Origin: Alphaproteobacteria bacterium
GTDB lineage: Bacteria; Pseudomonadota; Alphaproteobacteria; Acetobacterales; Acetobacteraceae
Direction: 5' to 3'
Length of the DNA stretch: 64,000 bases
Assembly: GCA_026400815.1 (NCBI GenBank)
Contig: JAPLOI010000084.1
Coordinates: 60,995-124,994 of the forward strand
Part shown: positions 1-10,182 of the stretch, piece by piece
Numbering within the stretch: position 1 is the stretch's first letter
How the letters are laid out: each line of letters begins with the position of its first letter
Program-made: the position numbers and the translations under genes
The notes under the pieces: generated by a model
Database searches by the model: none
Seen by the model: only the letters and a program-made list of their open reading frames with translations
What the model was told of the DNA's origin: nothing

Positions 1-55
1 CTAGCCCCCCAGAGCCTTCCCGCGCCCCTATTATTCCGATTTCATTTCATTGCTC

Positions 56-1234
56 TCAAGGTGCACCGCGCCGCGCCCGCTGCCACTCCAGGAACTGCTG
101 GAACAGCCGTTCCCGCTCCGCCCCGCCCATCGCCGCCCCGCCCGCGCCCGGCTGCCGGGCCGTGAACGCCTCGAACTCCCCCCGCAGCGGCCCCGCCATC
201 CGCTGCCGGTCCAGCCATTCCTGCGCCGCGGCAAACCGGGTCCAGCCCGGCACCGCGGCCGCGATGTTCACCTCGCGCCACTTCGGGTGCCGCGGAGGCT
301 GGCGGAACGCATCGAACTTATCGAAGAAATCACCCACGAATCGCGCCACCCGCCGGTAGCGGTCCGTGGCGGCCGGCCAGCCATACACCGCCATCACCGC
401 CCCCACGGCGATCGTCTCCACCTCCGCCCCCTCGGCCACCAGCCCAGGATAGGCCTCGTGGCTCAGGCTCGAAGGCAGATAGGTCTCCAGCAGCGCCGGC
501 GTCATCGCCACCGGCAGGAAGTGCAGCCCCAACCCGCGCTCCAACCCGCCGAACAGCCGCGCCGGCTTGCCCGCCACATACACCATGGCCGCGATCTTGC
601 CGGCCTTGAGCTTCTCCAGCGCGCTCGCCTGGTCATCATGCGCCGGCAGCACCTTCACCCGCAGCAGGTCGAACACCAGCCCCGCCGTCATCGCCGTCCC
701 GCTGCCCCGTACGTCAAAGTTCACCGTCTTGCCCGCCAGGTCCTCCAGCCGCCCGATCTCGGCCCGCGCCAGGATATGCACCTCCTCGTCGTACAGCTTG
801 GCGATGTACTGCACCGCGCTCTCCACCCCCGGCAGCAGCCGGTCCCGCCGCGCGAAGGCCAGCACGTCCGACTGCACAATGCCGATATCGATCCCCCGCA
901 GCAGAAGGATATCCCGCAGGTTCTGCACCGACCCCTTGCCAATCAACGCCAGCACCCGCAGCCGGTCCCCGTCGTCCAGCACCGAGGCCAGGTCGGCGGC
1001 CACGCGGATATAAGTCCCGTCCACCCCGCCCGAGATCACCCCCACGGTGCCCCAGTTGGCCCGCGAAACCGGGTCCTGCGGCACTGCCCCCATGGGCGCA
1101 ACCGGGGGCGCAACCGGGGGCACAACCAGGGGCGCCACTGGGGCCACCACTGGGGCCACCACCGGGGCCGCCGCCTGCCCCCCGGCCAGCAGGCCCAACC
1201 CCATCGCCAGCACACCGCGCCTGAGCACACTCAT
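56..1234 (-). CDS. TAXI-family TRAP transporter solute-binding protein
   Basis: A 392-residue exported protein. Residues 1-22 form a signal peptide or anchor (MSVLRRGVLAMGLGLLAGG). Residues 23-55 are a Pro/Val/Ala low-complexity stretch encoded by 12-bp tandem repeats. The rest matches the TAXI (TRAP-associated extracytoplasmic immunogenic) fold: SGGVDGTYIRVAADL near the start, then GIDIGIVQSDVLAF, YIAKLYDEEVHILAR and LAGKTVNFDVRGSGTAMTA, the usual ligand-pocket segments. TAXI proteins bind carboxylates such as glutamate for TRAP transporters. No TRAP membrane subunit is adjacent. It lies 6 nt downstream of the ATPase gene on the same strand and has an AAGGGAGA ribosome-binding site directly before the ATG, so the two are probably co-transcribed. 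Family is secure; ligand is unknown. Confidence 0.85.
   Translation of the reverse strand: MSVLRRGVLAMGLGLLAGGQAAAPVVAPVVAPVAPLVVPPVAPPVAPMGAVPQDPVSRANWGTVGVISGGVDGTYIRVAADLASVLDDGDRLRVLALIGKGSVQNLRDILLLRGIDIGIVQSDVLAFARRDRLLPGVESAVQYIAKLYDEEVHILARAEIGRLEDLAGKTVNFDVRGSGTAMTAGLVFDLLRVKVLPAHDDQASALEKLKAGKIAAMVYVAGKPARLFGGLERGLGLHFLPVAMTPALLETYLPSSLSHEAYPGLVAEGAEVETIAVGAVMAVYGWPAATDRYRRVARFVGDFFDKFDAFRQPPRHPKWREVNIAAAVPGWTRFAAAQEWLDRQRMAGPLRGEFEAFTARQPGAGGAAMGGAERERLFQQFLEWQRARRGAP
1095..1166. repeat. six tandem 12-bp repeats inside the TAXI gene
   Basis: Six successive 12-bp units begin at 1095, 1107, 1119, 1131, 1143 and 1155. The first two are identical (GGCGCAACCGGG); the rest drift to GCCACCACCGGG. 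Read on the minus strand they encode alternating Pro-Val-Val-Ala / Pro-Val-Ala-Pro units between the signal peptide and the binding domain. Unit length is a multiple of three, so copy-number change would keep the frame. Confidence 0.8.
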
Positions 1235-1240
1235 TCTCCC

Positions 1241-2689
1241 TTACCGTTCCAGTTCCTGGGCGCGCCGGTACCACCGGGCCGCCGTTGCCGCGTCGCCCAC
1301 GATCCCGCGGCCGCCCATCGCCGTCAGGGCCTCCGGGTCATAGGTCCGCGCCATGGCCGTCGCCGCGGCCGCGCTGCCACCGGCCGCCGCCCGCCCATAC
1401 GAAAGCCGCGCCCCGGAGATGTCCCCAACCGCAAGCAGCTGGTCGCCCCGCTTCACCAGCATCTCGGTCATCCCTGGCTCCGCCGTGCTCGGCACGGGCC
1501 GCGGGTTGGCGGGGGCGGCCACGACCACCTCGATCGCACCCGGCTCCAGCACCGCTGGCGGCGGCAGGTCCACAAGCCCCGGCCAGTCGCTATGGTCCAC
1601 CGGCACCATTTCCACCTGGGCGGCAGCGTCCTGGATATCGGGCGCGGCAGCCACCGGCGCGGGCGGTTCCACAGTCACTTCGGCCACCGCCGCCTCCGGC
1701 GCCGCCACGGCAAGCTCGGGCACTTCCTCCGGCGGCAACCCGGCACGGTCCACCGGCGTGCCAGCCAGATCCAATGCGGCCAGGGCGGGGGGCACGTCCG
1801 GTGCCGCCGGTTCGGTGGCGGTGGCCGCCAGCGGCAGTGCCACGCTGGCAGCCTCGCGCGGGCGGTCCCAGCCGCTGGGAAACTGCCAGGTCACGGGGAT
1901 GCCCGCCGTCCCCATCACCAGGGCTCCGGCCAGCACCACGCGACGAGCCACCCCGCCGCCGCCACGCCGGACCGGCTGCAGCATGGCGGGCCCCACCGGT
2001 GGCAGCCAGGGCGGAGGAGGCGCGGCGACCGCCGGGATTTCCTCAAGGCCATCGAGCGCTATCCGCGCCCGGACGAGCCGGCCGCGCTTCCCGGGACCGT
2101 CATCGTGAAAAATGTCCCAGAAATCAGGACGACCCGCGAACACCACCCGCCCTCGATACGGCTGCCCGTGGCCCAGCACCGCCGCCAGGCGAAAGAACTC
2201 CACCGCGTCGGCCTGCAGGTTCTGCGCGTTGTCCACCGTCACCACGCTGCCGCCGGGGCCATCCCCGCCGGGCGGGGCGATTCCGGTCAGCATATCCAGC
2301 AGCTCGTCGATTCCGGGCGGGGGCCCCTCGGCTGCCGGGGCGGGCGAGATCTGGGCCAGCAGGTCCCGCAAGGCCAGCCTCGTGCCGGGCATGGGCATGC
2401 CGTCCACCCGAACCACGCGTACGCCCGCCTGCTCCAGCTCGGCGGCCACTCGGTCCAGCACCCTGGTCTTGCCCGCGCCCTCCGGGCCGGTAAGCGCGAC
2501 CAGCGAATGCCCCTCCGCGATCGCCGCCAGCACCTGCTGCAACGCCGCATCGCACCGCTCGTCGAGCGGTATAGGCGCGGACAGCGTCACGGCGCCGCGC
2601 ACGCAGGCGTGAAGCCCTGTCGGCCGCCAACGGGTTGGCCGATCGCAGGCGTCATACGGCGTCGCCGCCCGATAAAACCCAAACTCCAT
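1241..2689 (-). CDS. ExeA/GspA-like AAA ATPase with membrane segment and Sel1-like tail
   Basis: About 482 residues from the ATG at 2689 (MEFGFYRAATPYDAC). An in-frame ATG at 2770 would add 27 unlikely residues. Walker A is GPEGAGKT at residues 68-75; a Walker-B-like strand VVTVDNAQNL follows near residue 155. This is the AAA module of ExeA/GspA-type peptidoglycan-remodelling or secretion ATPases. A transmembrane helix (VLAGALVMGTAGIPVTW) follows around residue 260, then a long Ala/Pro/Val-rich, probably periplasmic linker, and a C-terminal Sel1/TPR-like repeat (GDISGARLSYGRAAAGG ... AATAARWYRRAQELER). The usual peptidoglycan-binding domain is not evident. It is the upstream partner of the TAXI protein. 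No secretion genes are adjacent, so the role is open. Confidence 0.7.
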   Translation of the reverse strand: MEFGFYRAATPYDACDRPTRWRPTGLHACVRGAVTLSAPIPLDERCDAALQQVLAAIAEGHSLVALTGPEGAGKTRVLDRVAAELEQAGVRVVRVDGMPMPGTRLALRDLLAQISPAPAAEGPPPGIDELLDMLTGIAPPGGDGPGGSVVTVDNAQNLQADAVEFFRLAAVLGHGQPYRGRVVFAGRPDFWDIFHDDGPGKRGRLVRARIALDGLEEIPAVAAPPPPWLPPVGPAMLQPVRRGGGGVARRVVLAGALVMGTAGIPVTWQFPSGWDRPREAASVALPLAATATEPAAPDVPPALAALDLAGTPVDRAGLPPEEVPELAVAAPEAAVAEVTVEPPAPVAAAPDIQDAAAQVEMVPVDHSDWPGLVDLPPPAVLEPGAIEVVVAAPANPRPVPSTAEPGMTEMLVKRGDQLLAVGDISGARLSYGRAAAGGSAAAATAMARTYDPEALTAMGGRGIVGDAATAARWYRRAQELER

Positions 2690-2907
2690 GCTCCAAGAAC
2701 ACAAGTGTAGACGATCGTGTTCACAGAATTTCTCGCCTTTCACCAGAATAACATCAGGCCCTTCGAACATCCAGAACCCACATTGCCAACATCATGATGG
2801 CAATGACTTTCCGCTGGCACCCTTCTGGACAACGGGGCGGCGCACCGGCACGCTCCTCCCACGCGGCGCCGCCGCCGGGGCGGCATCTTCCGAGCACGAG
2901 GCGTGAC

Positions 2908-4143
2908 ATGAAATTCCCCGAAACCGGCCAACCCGCCGACCGCATCGCCGCCCTCATGGACGAGATGAAGGCGAACGACGCCAAATGGCGCGAAGGCCGC
3001 GTCCCCCTCTACGTCTTCGGCGCCACCCCCGGCGTGGCAGAGGTCGGCCGCGATGCCTTCATGGCCTTCTTCACCGAGAACGCCCTGGGCGCCAAACGCG
3101 CCTTCGGCAGCCTCAAGCGCATGGAAGAAGAAGTCATCGCCATGGCGCTGGATCTCTTCCACGGCCCCGAGGGCGCCACCGGCAACATGACCTCCGGCGG
3201 CACCGAAAGCATTGTCATGGCGGTGAAGGCCTGCCGAGACTGGAACCGCGCCCGCCGCAACAACCCCACCCACCGCGGCAACCTGGTCCTCCCCATCACC
3301 GCCCACCCCGCCTTCGACAAGGGCGCGCAGATGATGGACCTGGAAATCCGCCGCACCCCGGTGGGCCCCGATCTCAAGGCCGATCCCGCCGCCATGGAAG
3401 CCGCCATGGATGCCGATACCATCATGATCGTCGGCAGCACCCCCTGCTTCCCCTACGGCGTGGTGGACCCCATCCCCGCCCTCTCAGACCTCGCGCTGCG
3501 CCGGAACGTCTGGCTCCACGTCGATGCCTGCGTCGGCGGCTACTTCGCCCCCTTCGCCCGCGAACTCGGCCGCCCCATCCCAGAATTCGATTTCGCCAAC
3601 CCAGGCGTCATGTCGCTCTCGGCGGATCTCCACAAATTCGGCTTCTGCCCCAAGCCCGCCAGCACCGTCTTCTATAGGGACGCCGAGAAGCACGCCGCCC
3701 AGGCGCTCGATCTCGATGTCTGGCCCAATGGCCGCTTCGTCACCAACACCCTGGTCGGCACCCGCCCGGGCGGCGGCGTCGCGGCCGCCTGGGCCGTGCT
3801 CACCTTCCTCGGCCGCAGCGGCTACCTGCAGATCGCCGAGCGCATGCTCACCATGCGCGACGCCTACGTGGCCGGGATCGAGGCCATCCCCGGCATGCAG
3901 GTCTACGGCAAGCCGGATCTCTCCATCCTCGCCTTCGGCGCCCCGGAGAAAGATGCCGATTCGATCGCCGCCGGGATGGCCAAGCGCGACTGGATCCCCG
4001 GCATGGTCCGCACGCCGCCGGGCCTGCACCTCATGATGTCCCTGCTCCACGAGCCCGCCCGCGAGCCGTATCTCAGGGATCTCGCCGCCGCCGTCGCCGA
4101 AGCCGCCCCCGCCCGCGGCCGCCTTGCCTCAGCGGTGTACTGA
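2908..4143 (+). CDS. PLP-dependent decarboxylase / sphingosine-phosphate-lyase-like protein
   Basis: A 411-residue fold-type I pyridoxal-phosphate enzyme of the group II decarboxylase/SPL family. The start MKFPETGQPADR at 2908 is preferred because the upstream in-frame ATG (2794) adds a low-quality Pro/Arg leader. Visible motifs are TSGGTESIVMAVKA (phosphate binding), HVDACVGG (ring-binding Asp) and SLSADLHKFGFCPK, whose Lys243 should carry the cofactor. The closest annotated relatives are called aspartate aminotransferase family protein or SPL; the substrate cannot be read from sequence. It stands alone, divergent from the ATPase/TAXI pair and upstream of rplU. Confidence 0.8.
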   Translation: MKFPETGQPADRIAALMDEMKANDAKWREGRVPLYVFGATPGVAEVGRDAFMAFFTENALGAKRAFGSLKRMEEEVIAMALDLFHGPEGATGNMTSGGTESIVMAVKACRDWNRARRNNPTHRGNLVLPITAHPAFDKGAQMMDLEIRRTPVGPDLKADPAAMEAAMDADTIMIVGSTPCFPYGVVDPIPALSDLALRRNVWLHVDACVGGYFAPFARELGRPIPEFDFANPGVMSLSADLHKFGFCPKPASTVFYRDAEKHAAQALDLDVWPNGRFVTNTLVGTRPGGGVAAAWAVLTFLGRSGYLQIAERMLTMRDAYVAGIEAIPGMQVYGKPDLSILAFGAPEKDADSIAAGMAKRDWIPGMVRTPPGLHLMMSLLHEPAREPYLRDLAAAVAEAAPARGRLASAVY

Positions 4144-4160
4144 TCCTCGGCTCCCACGCA

Positions 4161-4190
4161 TTGACATCCCGCCCGCCGTCGCCCTAAAAG
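4161..4190 (+). promoter_or_regulatory. sigma70-type promoter for rplU-rpmA
   Basis: TTGACA at 4161-4166 and TAAAAG at 4185-4190, separated by 18 nt, lie 86 nt before the rplU start. A perfect -35 hexamer in the only gap upstream of the ribosomal pair makes this a good candidate; the -10 is weaker. Predicted start of transcription is near 4197. Confidence 0.55.
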
Positions 4191-4275
4191 CCGCCCTCCT
4201 GGCGCGCGGGCACCCTGCCGCGCCCCCTCACTGTTGCATCTGCGCCGCGGCCTGCCGCTCGCAAGGAATTGGACC

Positions 4276-4590
4276 ATGTTCGCAGTCATCCGCACCGGCG
4301 GAAAGCAGTATCGCGTGCAGCCCGACCAGGTGCTGAAGGTGGAAAAGCTGGAGGCGGAAGCCGGCGGCACCGTCACCTTCACCGACGTGCTGGCCCTCGG
4401 CGCCGAAGGCTCGATCACGATCGGTGCGCCGACCGTCGTCGGCGCCACGGTCACCGCCACCGTCATCGCCCAGGATCGCCTGGAAAAGGTGATCATCTTC
4501 AAGAAGCGTCGCCGGCAGAACAGCCGCCGCAAGAACGGCCACCGCCAGCACGTTACCGTGCTGCGCGTCTCCGCCATCAACGCGGCGTAA
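4276..4590 (+). CDS. rplU: 50S ribosomal protein L21
   Basis: A 104-residue protein of normal length for bacterial L21. It begins [15 protein letters not shown], the family hallmark, and has the C-terminal basic segment [16 protein letters not shown] that contacts 23S rRNA. The start at 4276 is fixed by this conserved N-terminus and a preceding AAGGAATT ribosome-binding site. It lies 12 nt upstream of rpmA, the near-universal rplU-rpmA pair. Confidence 0.98.
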   Translation: MFAVIRTGGKQYRVQPDQVLKVEKLEAEAGGTVTFTDVLALGAEGSITIGAPTVVGATVTATVIAQDRLEKVIIFKKRRRQNSRRKNGHRQHVTVLRVSAINAA

Positions 4591-4602
4591 GGAGAACCAC
4601 CC

Positions 4603-4872
4603 ATGGCACATAAGAAGGCAGGCGGCTCGTCCCGCAACGGTCGCGATACCGAAGGCCGTCGCCTCGGTCTCAAGAAGTCCGGCGGCCAGGCCGTCATCGC
4701 CGGCAACATCATCGTCCGCCAGCGCGGCACGAAGGTGAAGCCGGGCACCAACGTGGGCCTGGGCAAGGATCACACCCTGTTCGCCCTCGTCGATGGCCGC
4801 GTGAAGTTCCAGACCCGCGCCGACAACCGCGTGCACTGCTCCGTGGAGCCGCTGCCGCTGGCCGCTGAATAG
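4603..4872 (+). CDS. rpmA: 50S ribosomal protein L27
   Basis: An 89-residue L27 beginning [20 protein letters not shown], whose N-terminal arm reaches the peptidyl-transferase centre. The body has [23 protein letters not shown] and [16 protein letters not shown], both typical. There is no Firmicute-type cleavable N-terminal extension. AAGGAGAA precedes the start. It is followed by a strong hairpin with a short T run before obgE. Confidence 0.98.
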   Translation: MAHKKAGGSSRNGRDTEGRRLGLKKSGGQAVIAGNIIVRQRGTKVKPGTNVGLGKDHTLFALVDGRVKFQTRADNRVHCSVEPLPLAAE

Positions 4873-4894
4873 CGTCTTCGCGCCGGTTCCATAG

Positions 4895-7071
<2,177 letters not shown>

Positions 7072-7084
7072 AAGGGAGACGACG

Positions 7085-8365
7085 ATGAACATCGCCACCA
7101 ACCCTGCCGAAACCGCCGAGGCCTGGATGGCACAGGCCGCCCGCCGCGCCAAGGCTGCCTCCGGCGTGCTGGCCACGCTGCCGAACGATACCCGCAACGC
7201 CGCCCTTCACGCCGCGGCCAACGCCATCCGCGCCCATGCGGCGGGGATCGAGGCGGCCAACGCGAAGGACCTCGCCGCCTTCGATGCCGCCGGCGGCAGC
7301 AAGGCCTTCCGCGATCGCCTCGCGCTGAACCCCACCCGGATCGAGGCGATGGCCCGGGGTCTCGACGACATCGCCGCCCTGCCGGACCCGCTGGCACGCT
7401 CCCTGGCGGACTGGACCCAGCCGAACGGCCTGCGGATCAAGCGCATCCCGCAGCCCATCGGCGTGATCGGCATGATCTACGAAAGCCGCCCCAACGTCGG
7501 CGCGGATGCCGCCGGACTGTGCCTGAAATCCGGCAACGCGGTGATCCTGCGCGGCGGGTCGGACAGCTTCCACTCCGCCTGCGCGATCCACGGTGCCGTC
7601 AGCGCAGGCCTGCGCGCGGCCGGCGTGCCGGAGGACGCGGTGCAGATCCCGCCGGAGACCGACCGCGCGTACGTGGCCGCGATGCTGGGGGCCGCGGGCG
7701 CGGTGGACCTCATCATCCCGCGCGGCGGGAAGTCCCTGGTGGAGCGGGTGCAGCGCGAGGCCCGGGTGCCGGTGCTGGCCCATGCCGAAGGGCTCTGCCA
7801 CACCTACGTGCACGAGAAGGCCGACCCGGCGATGGCGCGGCGCGTGCTCGCCAACGCCAAGATGCGCCGCACCGGCGTCTGCGGCGCCACCGAGGTGCTG
7901 CTGATCGATGCCGCCATCGCGCCCAGCCTGCTGCCGGACCTGGTCGCCGACCTTCGCGCCCTGGGCTGCGACTTCCGCGCCGGCCCGCGCGCCCGCGCCA
8001 TCGTGGCGGACCTGCCGCCCACCGAGCCCGGTGATTTCGACCGCGAGTGGCTGGATGCGATCCTGACCGTGGCGGTGGTCGACGATATCGAGATGGCGCT
8101 GCGCCACATCCGCCACCACGGCAGCGAGCATACCGAGGCGATCATCACCGAGGACGCGGCGGCGGCCGAACACTTCATGCGCGGGCTCTCCTCCGCGGTG
8201 GTGATGTGGAATGCCTCCACCCAGTTCTGCGACGGCGGCGAGTTCGGCTTCGGCGCGGAGATCGGCATTGCCACCGGGCGGATGCATGCGCGCGGCCCGA
8301 TCGGGCTGGAGCAGCTCACCACCTTCCGCTACCTCGTGCTCGGCACCGGCCAGGTGCGGCCCTGA
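7085..8365 (+). CDS. proA: gamma-glutamyl phosphate reductase
   Basis: A 426-residue NADPH-dependent aldehyde-dehydrogenase-fold enzyme that reduces glutamyl-5-phosphate to the semialdehyde. It has IPQPIGVIGMIYESRPNV, GNAVILRGGSD for cofactor binding, and MRRTGVCGATEVLL carrying the catalytic Cys. Length is normal for ProA. An AGAAGGGAGACG ribosome-binding region precedes the ATG. Second step of proline synthesis, directly after proB. Confidence 0.97.
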   Translation: MNIATNPAETAEAWMAQAARRAKAASGVLATLPNDTRNAALHAAANAIRAHAAGIEAANAKDLAAFDAAGGSKAFRDRLALNPTRIEAMARGLDDIAALPDPLARSLADWTQPNGLRIKRIPQPIGVIGMIYESRPNVGADAAGLCLKSGNAVILRGGSDSFHSACAIHGAVSAGLRAAGVPEDAVQIPPETDRAYVAAMLGAAGAVDLIIPRGGKSLVERVQREARVPVLAHAEGLCHTYVHEKADPAMARRVLANAKMRRTGVCGATEVLLIDAAIAPSLLPDLVADLRALGCDFRAGPRARAIVADLPPTEPGDFDREWLDAILTVAVVDDIEMALRHIRHHGSEHTEAIITEDAAAAEHFMRGLSSAVVMWNASTQFCDGGEFGFGAEIGIATGRMHARGPIGLEQLTTFRYLVLGTGQVRP

Positions 8366-8385
8366 GCCAGCCGGGGCGGCGCGCG

Positions 8386-9105
8386 ATGACGGGAGGCGGC
8401 TTCGCCGGACGTCTGAATCGCGCGACCCAGGAAAGGCCAGGGCGGGGATGCGACAGCATCCCGACCTGGGGGGATCACCGCCGGGTTCGCGTCGGCCTGC
8501 TGGGCGGCTCGTTCAACCCGGCGCATCAGGGGCACCAGCACGTGGCCCGCATCGCGCTGGCGCGGCTGGGGCTGGACCAGGTGTGGCTGATGGTCTCGCC
8601 GGGCAATCCGCTGAAGCCCGCGCGCGGCATGGCGACTTTGCCAGAGCGCCTCGCCTCCGCCCGCCGCATTGCCGACGGCCGGCGCGTGGTGGCGACCGAT
8701 ATCGAGGCCCGGCTGGGCACGCGCTACACCATCGACACGCTGCGCACGCTGCGGACCCGGTTCCCGTGCGTGGCCTTCATCTGGCTGATGGGGGCGGATA
8801 ATCTGGCGCAATTGCCGCGCTGGCGGCGATGGCGGGATATTGTCACGCAGGTGGTATTTGCCGTGCTGCCGCGCCCTACCTACAATCACCGCGCATTGGC
8901 TGGCCGCGCCGCACATGCCTTGCGGGCAGCCCGCCTGCCGGTGTACGCCGCGCCATCGCTCGCCGGGTTCGTGCCGCCGCGCTGGGTGTTCCTGCCATCG
9001 GCGCAGAACCCCGCCTCGGCCACTGCCATTCGTGCTGCCGGCATCCGTGCCGCCCAAGCTGGAGTCCAGGACCATCGCCCGCAAGCCGCCCGCCCCGCCC
9101 ACTGA
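8386..9105 (+). CDS. nadD: nicotinate-nucleotide adenylyltransferase
   Basis: A 239-residue enzyme making NaAD from NaMN and ATP. GLLGGSFNPAHQGH holds the GxFxPxHxGH nucleotide-binding motif, and the C-terminal SATAIRAAG matches the SxTxIR signature. The first ~35 residues precede the fold; the ...WGDHRRVRVGLLGG lead-in is familiar from related alphaproteobacteria. Its 3' end overlaps the likely start of rsfS in another frame. Order proA-nadD-rsfS-rlmH is standard in this class. Confidence 0.93.
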   Translation: MTGGGFAGRLNRATQERPGRGCDSIPTWGDHRRVRVGLLGGSFNPAHQGHQHVARIALARLGLDQVWLMVSPGNPLKPARGMATLPERLASARRIADGRRVVATDIEARLGTRYTIDTLRTLRTRFPCVAFIWLMGADNLAQLPRWRRWRDIVTQVVFAVLPRPTYNHRALAGRAAHALRAARLPVYAAPSLAGFVPPRWVFLPSAQNPASATAIRAAGIRAAQAGVQDHRPQAARPAH

Positions 9106-9637
9106 CACCCCCCGCCCCACCCGCACCCGGGCCAGCGCCCCCGCGGGCGCCCGCAAGGCCGCGCCGAAGCCGGCCATCCCGGTTCCGCCCGGCACCGCGC
9201 GCAAGAAGGCCGCCGCCGCCGGGCCCAAGGCCGCGCCACGCCGCGCCAAAGCGGCCAAGCCGCTGGATTCCGCGCGGCTGGATGAGTTGCAGAAGATCAT
9301 CGTGACCAGCCTGGAAGACGACAAGGCGGAGGAAGTGGTGGCGCTGGACCTGCAGGGCCGCGCCGCCTTCGCCGACCGCATGGTGGTCGCCACCGGCATC
9401 GCCGACCGGCAGATCGCCGCCATGGCCACGCATCTGGAGCAGAAGCTCTCCGAAGCCGGGCTGAAGCGCGTGCTGATCGAGGGTGCCTCCGGCAGCGACT
9501 GGGTGCTGATCGACGCCGGCGACATCATCGTTCATCTGTTCAAGCCCGAGGCGCGGGCGATGTACGGCATCGAGCGCATGTGGGGCCCCGACCTGGACGA
9601 AAAGGCGCCGGACGAAGAGGCCGCCCAACCTGGCTGA
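9047..9637 (+). CDS. rsfS: ribosomal silencing factor RsfS
   Basis: A RsfS/Iojap protein that binds L14 and blocks subunit joining. The conserved domain is the C-terminal ~115 residues: LDELQKIIVTSLEDDKAEEV, DRMVVATGIADRQIAAMA, GSDWVLIDAGDIIVHLF. It is preceded by a basic Lys/Ala/Pro-rich extension of about 75 residues, unusually long. The start is uncertain: GTG at 9047 is chosen, GTG at 9032 is possible, and neither has a clear ribosome-binding site. It overlaps nadD by about 59 nt. Confidence 0.88.
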   Translation: MPPKLESRTIARKPPAPPTDTPRPTRTRASAPAGARKAAPKPAIPVPPGTARKKAAAAGPKAAPRRAKAAKPLDSARLDELQKIIVTSLEDDKAEEVVALDLQGRAAFADRMVVATGIADRQIAAMATHLEQKLSEAGLKRVLIEGASGSDWVLIDAGDIIVHLFKPEARAMYGIERMWGPDLDEKAPDEEAAQPG

Positions 9638-9653
9638 GTGGCTGCTGCTGGCG

Positions 9654-10094
9654 GTGGGGCGCATCGGCGCCTCGCCGGAAGCGGAACTGGTCGCGCGCTA
9701 TGCCGCGCGGATGCGGCCCGGCCTGCGCGTGGTGGAAGTGCCGGATGGCCGCGGCAGCCCGGCCGAGATCATGCGGCGCGAGGCGACCGCGCTGCGCGCC
9801 CGCATCCCGGCCGGCGCCTTCATCGTGGCGCTGGACCGTGAGGGCGAGGCGCCGGATTCCGCGGGGTTCGCCCGCCGCCTGTCGCAATGGGCCGGCGGCC
9901 GGGCGCTATGCTTCGTGATCGGCGGCGCGGAGGGGCTGGACCCGGAGTTGCGCGGCCAGGCCAATTACCTGCTCTCCCTGGGGCCGATGGTGTGGCCGCA
10001 CATGCTGGCCCGCGCGATGCTGGCCGAGCAGCTGTTCCGGGCGCAGTCGATTCTGGCGGGGCATCCCTATCACCGGGGCGCCCGCGAGTCGTGA
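9654..10094 (+). CDS. rlmH: 23S rRNA (pseudouridine1915-N3)-methyltransferase
   Basis: A SPOUT-fold methyltransferase. The C-terminal half carries the SAM knot FVIGGAEGLDPELRGQ and the invariant end AEQLFRAQSILAGHPYHR. The GTG at 9654 gives 146 residues, but the frame is open upstream through LAEWLLLAVGRIGAS, which matches the first beta strand of the family. True initiation is therefore probably further upstream, for example CTG 9630 (about 154 residues, the normal length), overlapping the rsfS stop. Confidence 0.92.
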   Translation: MGRIGASPEAELVARYAARMRPGLRVVEVPDGRGSPAEIMRREATALRARIPAGAFIVALDREGEAPDSAGFARRLSQWAGGRALCFVIGGAEGLDPELRGQANYLLSLGPMVWPHMLARAMLAEQLFRAQSILAGHPYHRGARES

Positions 10095-10182
10095 TCCGAG
10101 TCCGCTAGAAAGTTTCTTTCAGATTCATCGCTATCGCCGTATATCCTGCGACTCGTCGACTCGCTGCAGGAAGATCAGGCCG

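Noticed and set aside
2690..2907. RNA gene or riboswitch in the divergent gap before the PLP enzyme
   Set aside because: No stable conserved fold recognised; only short inverted bits around CATCATGATG.
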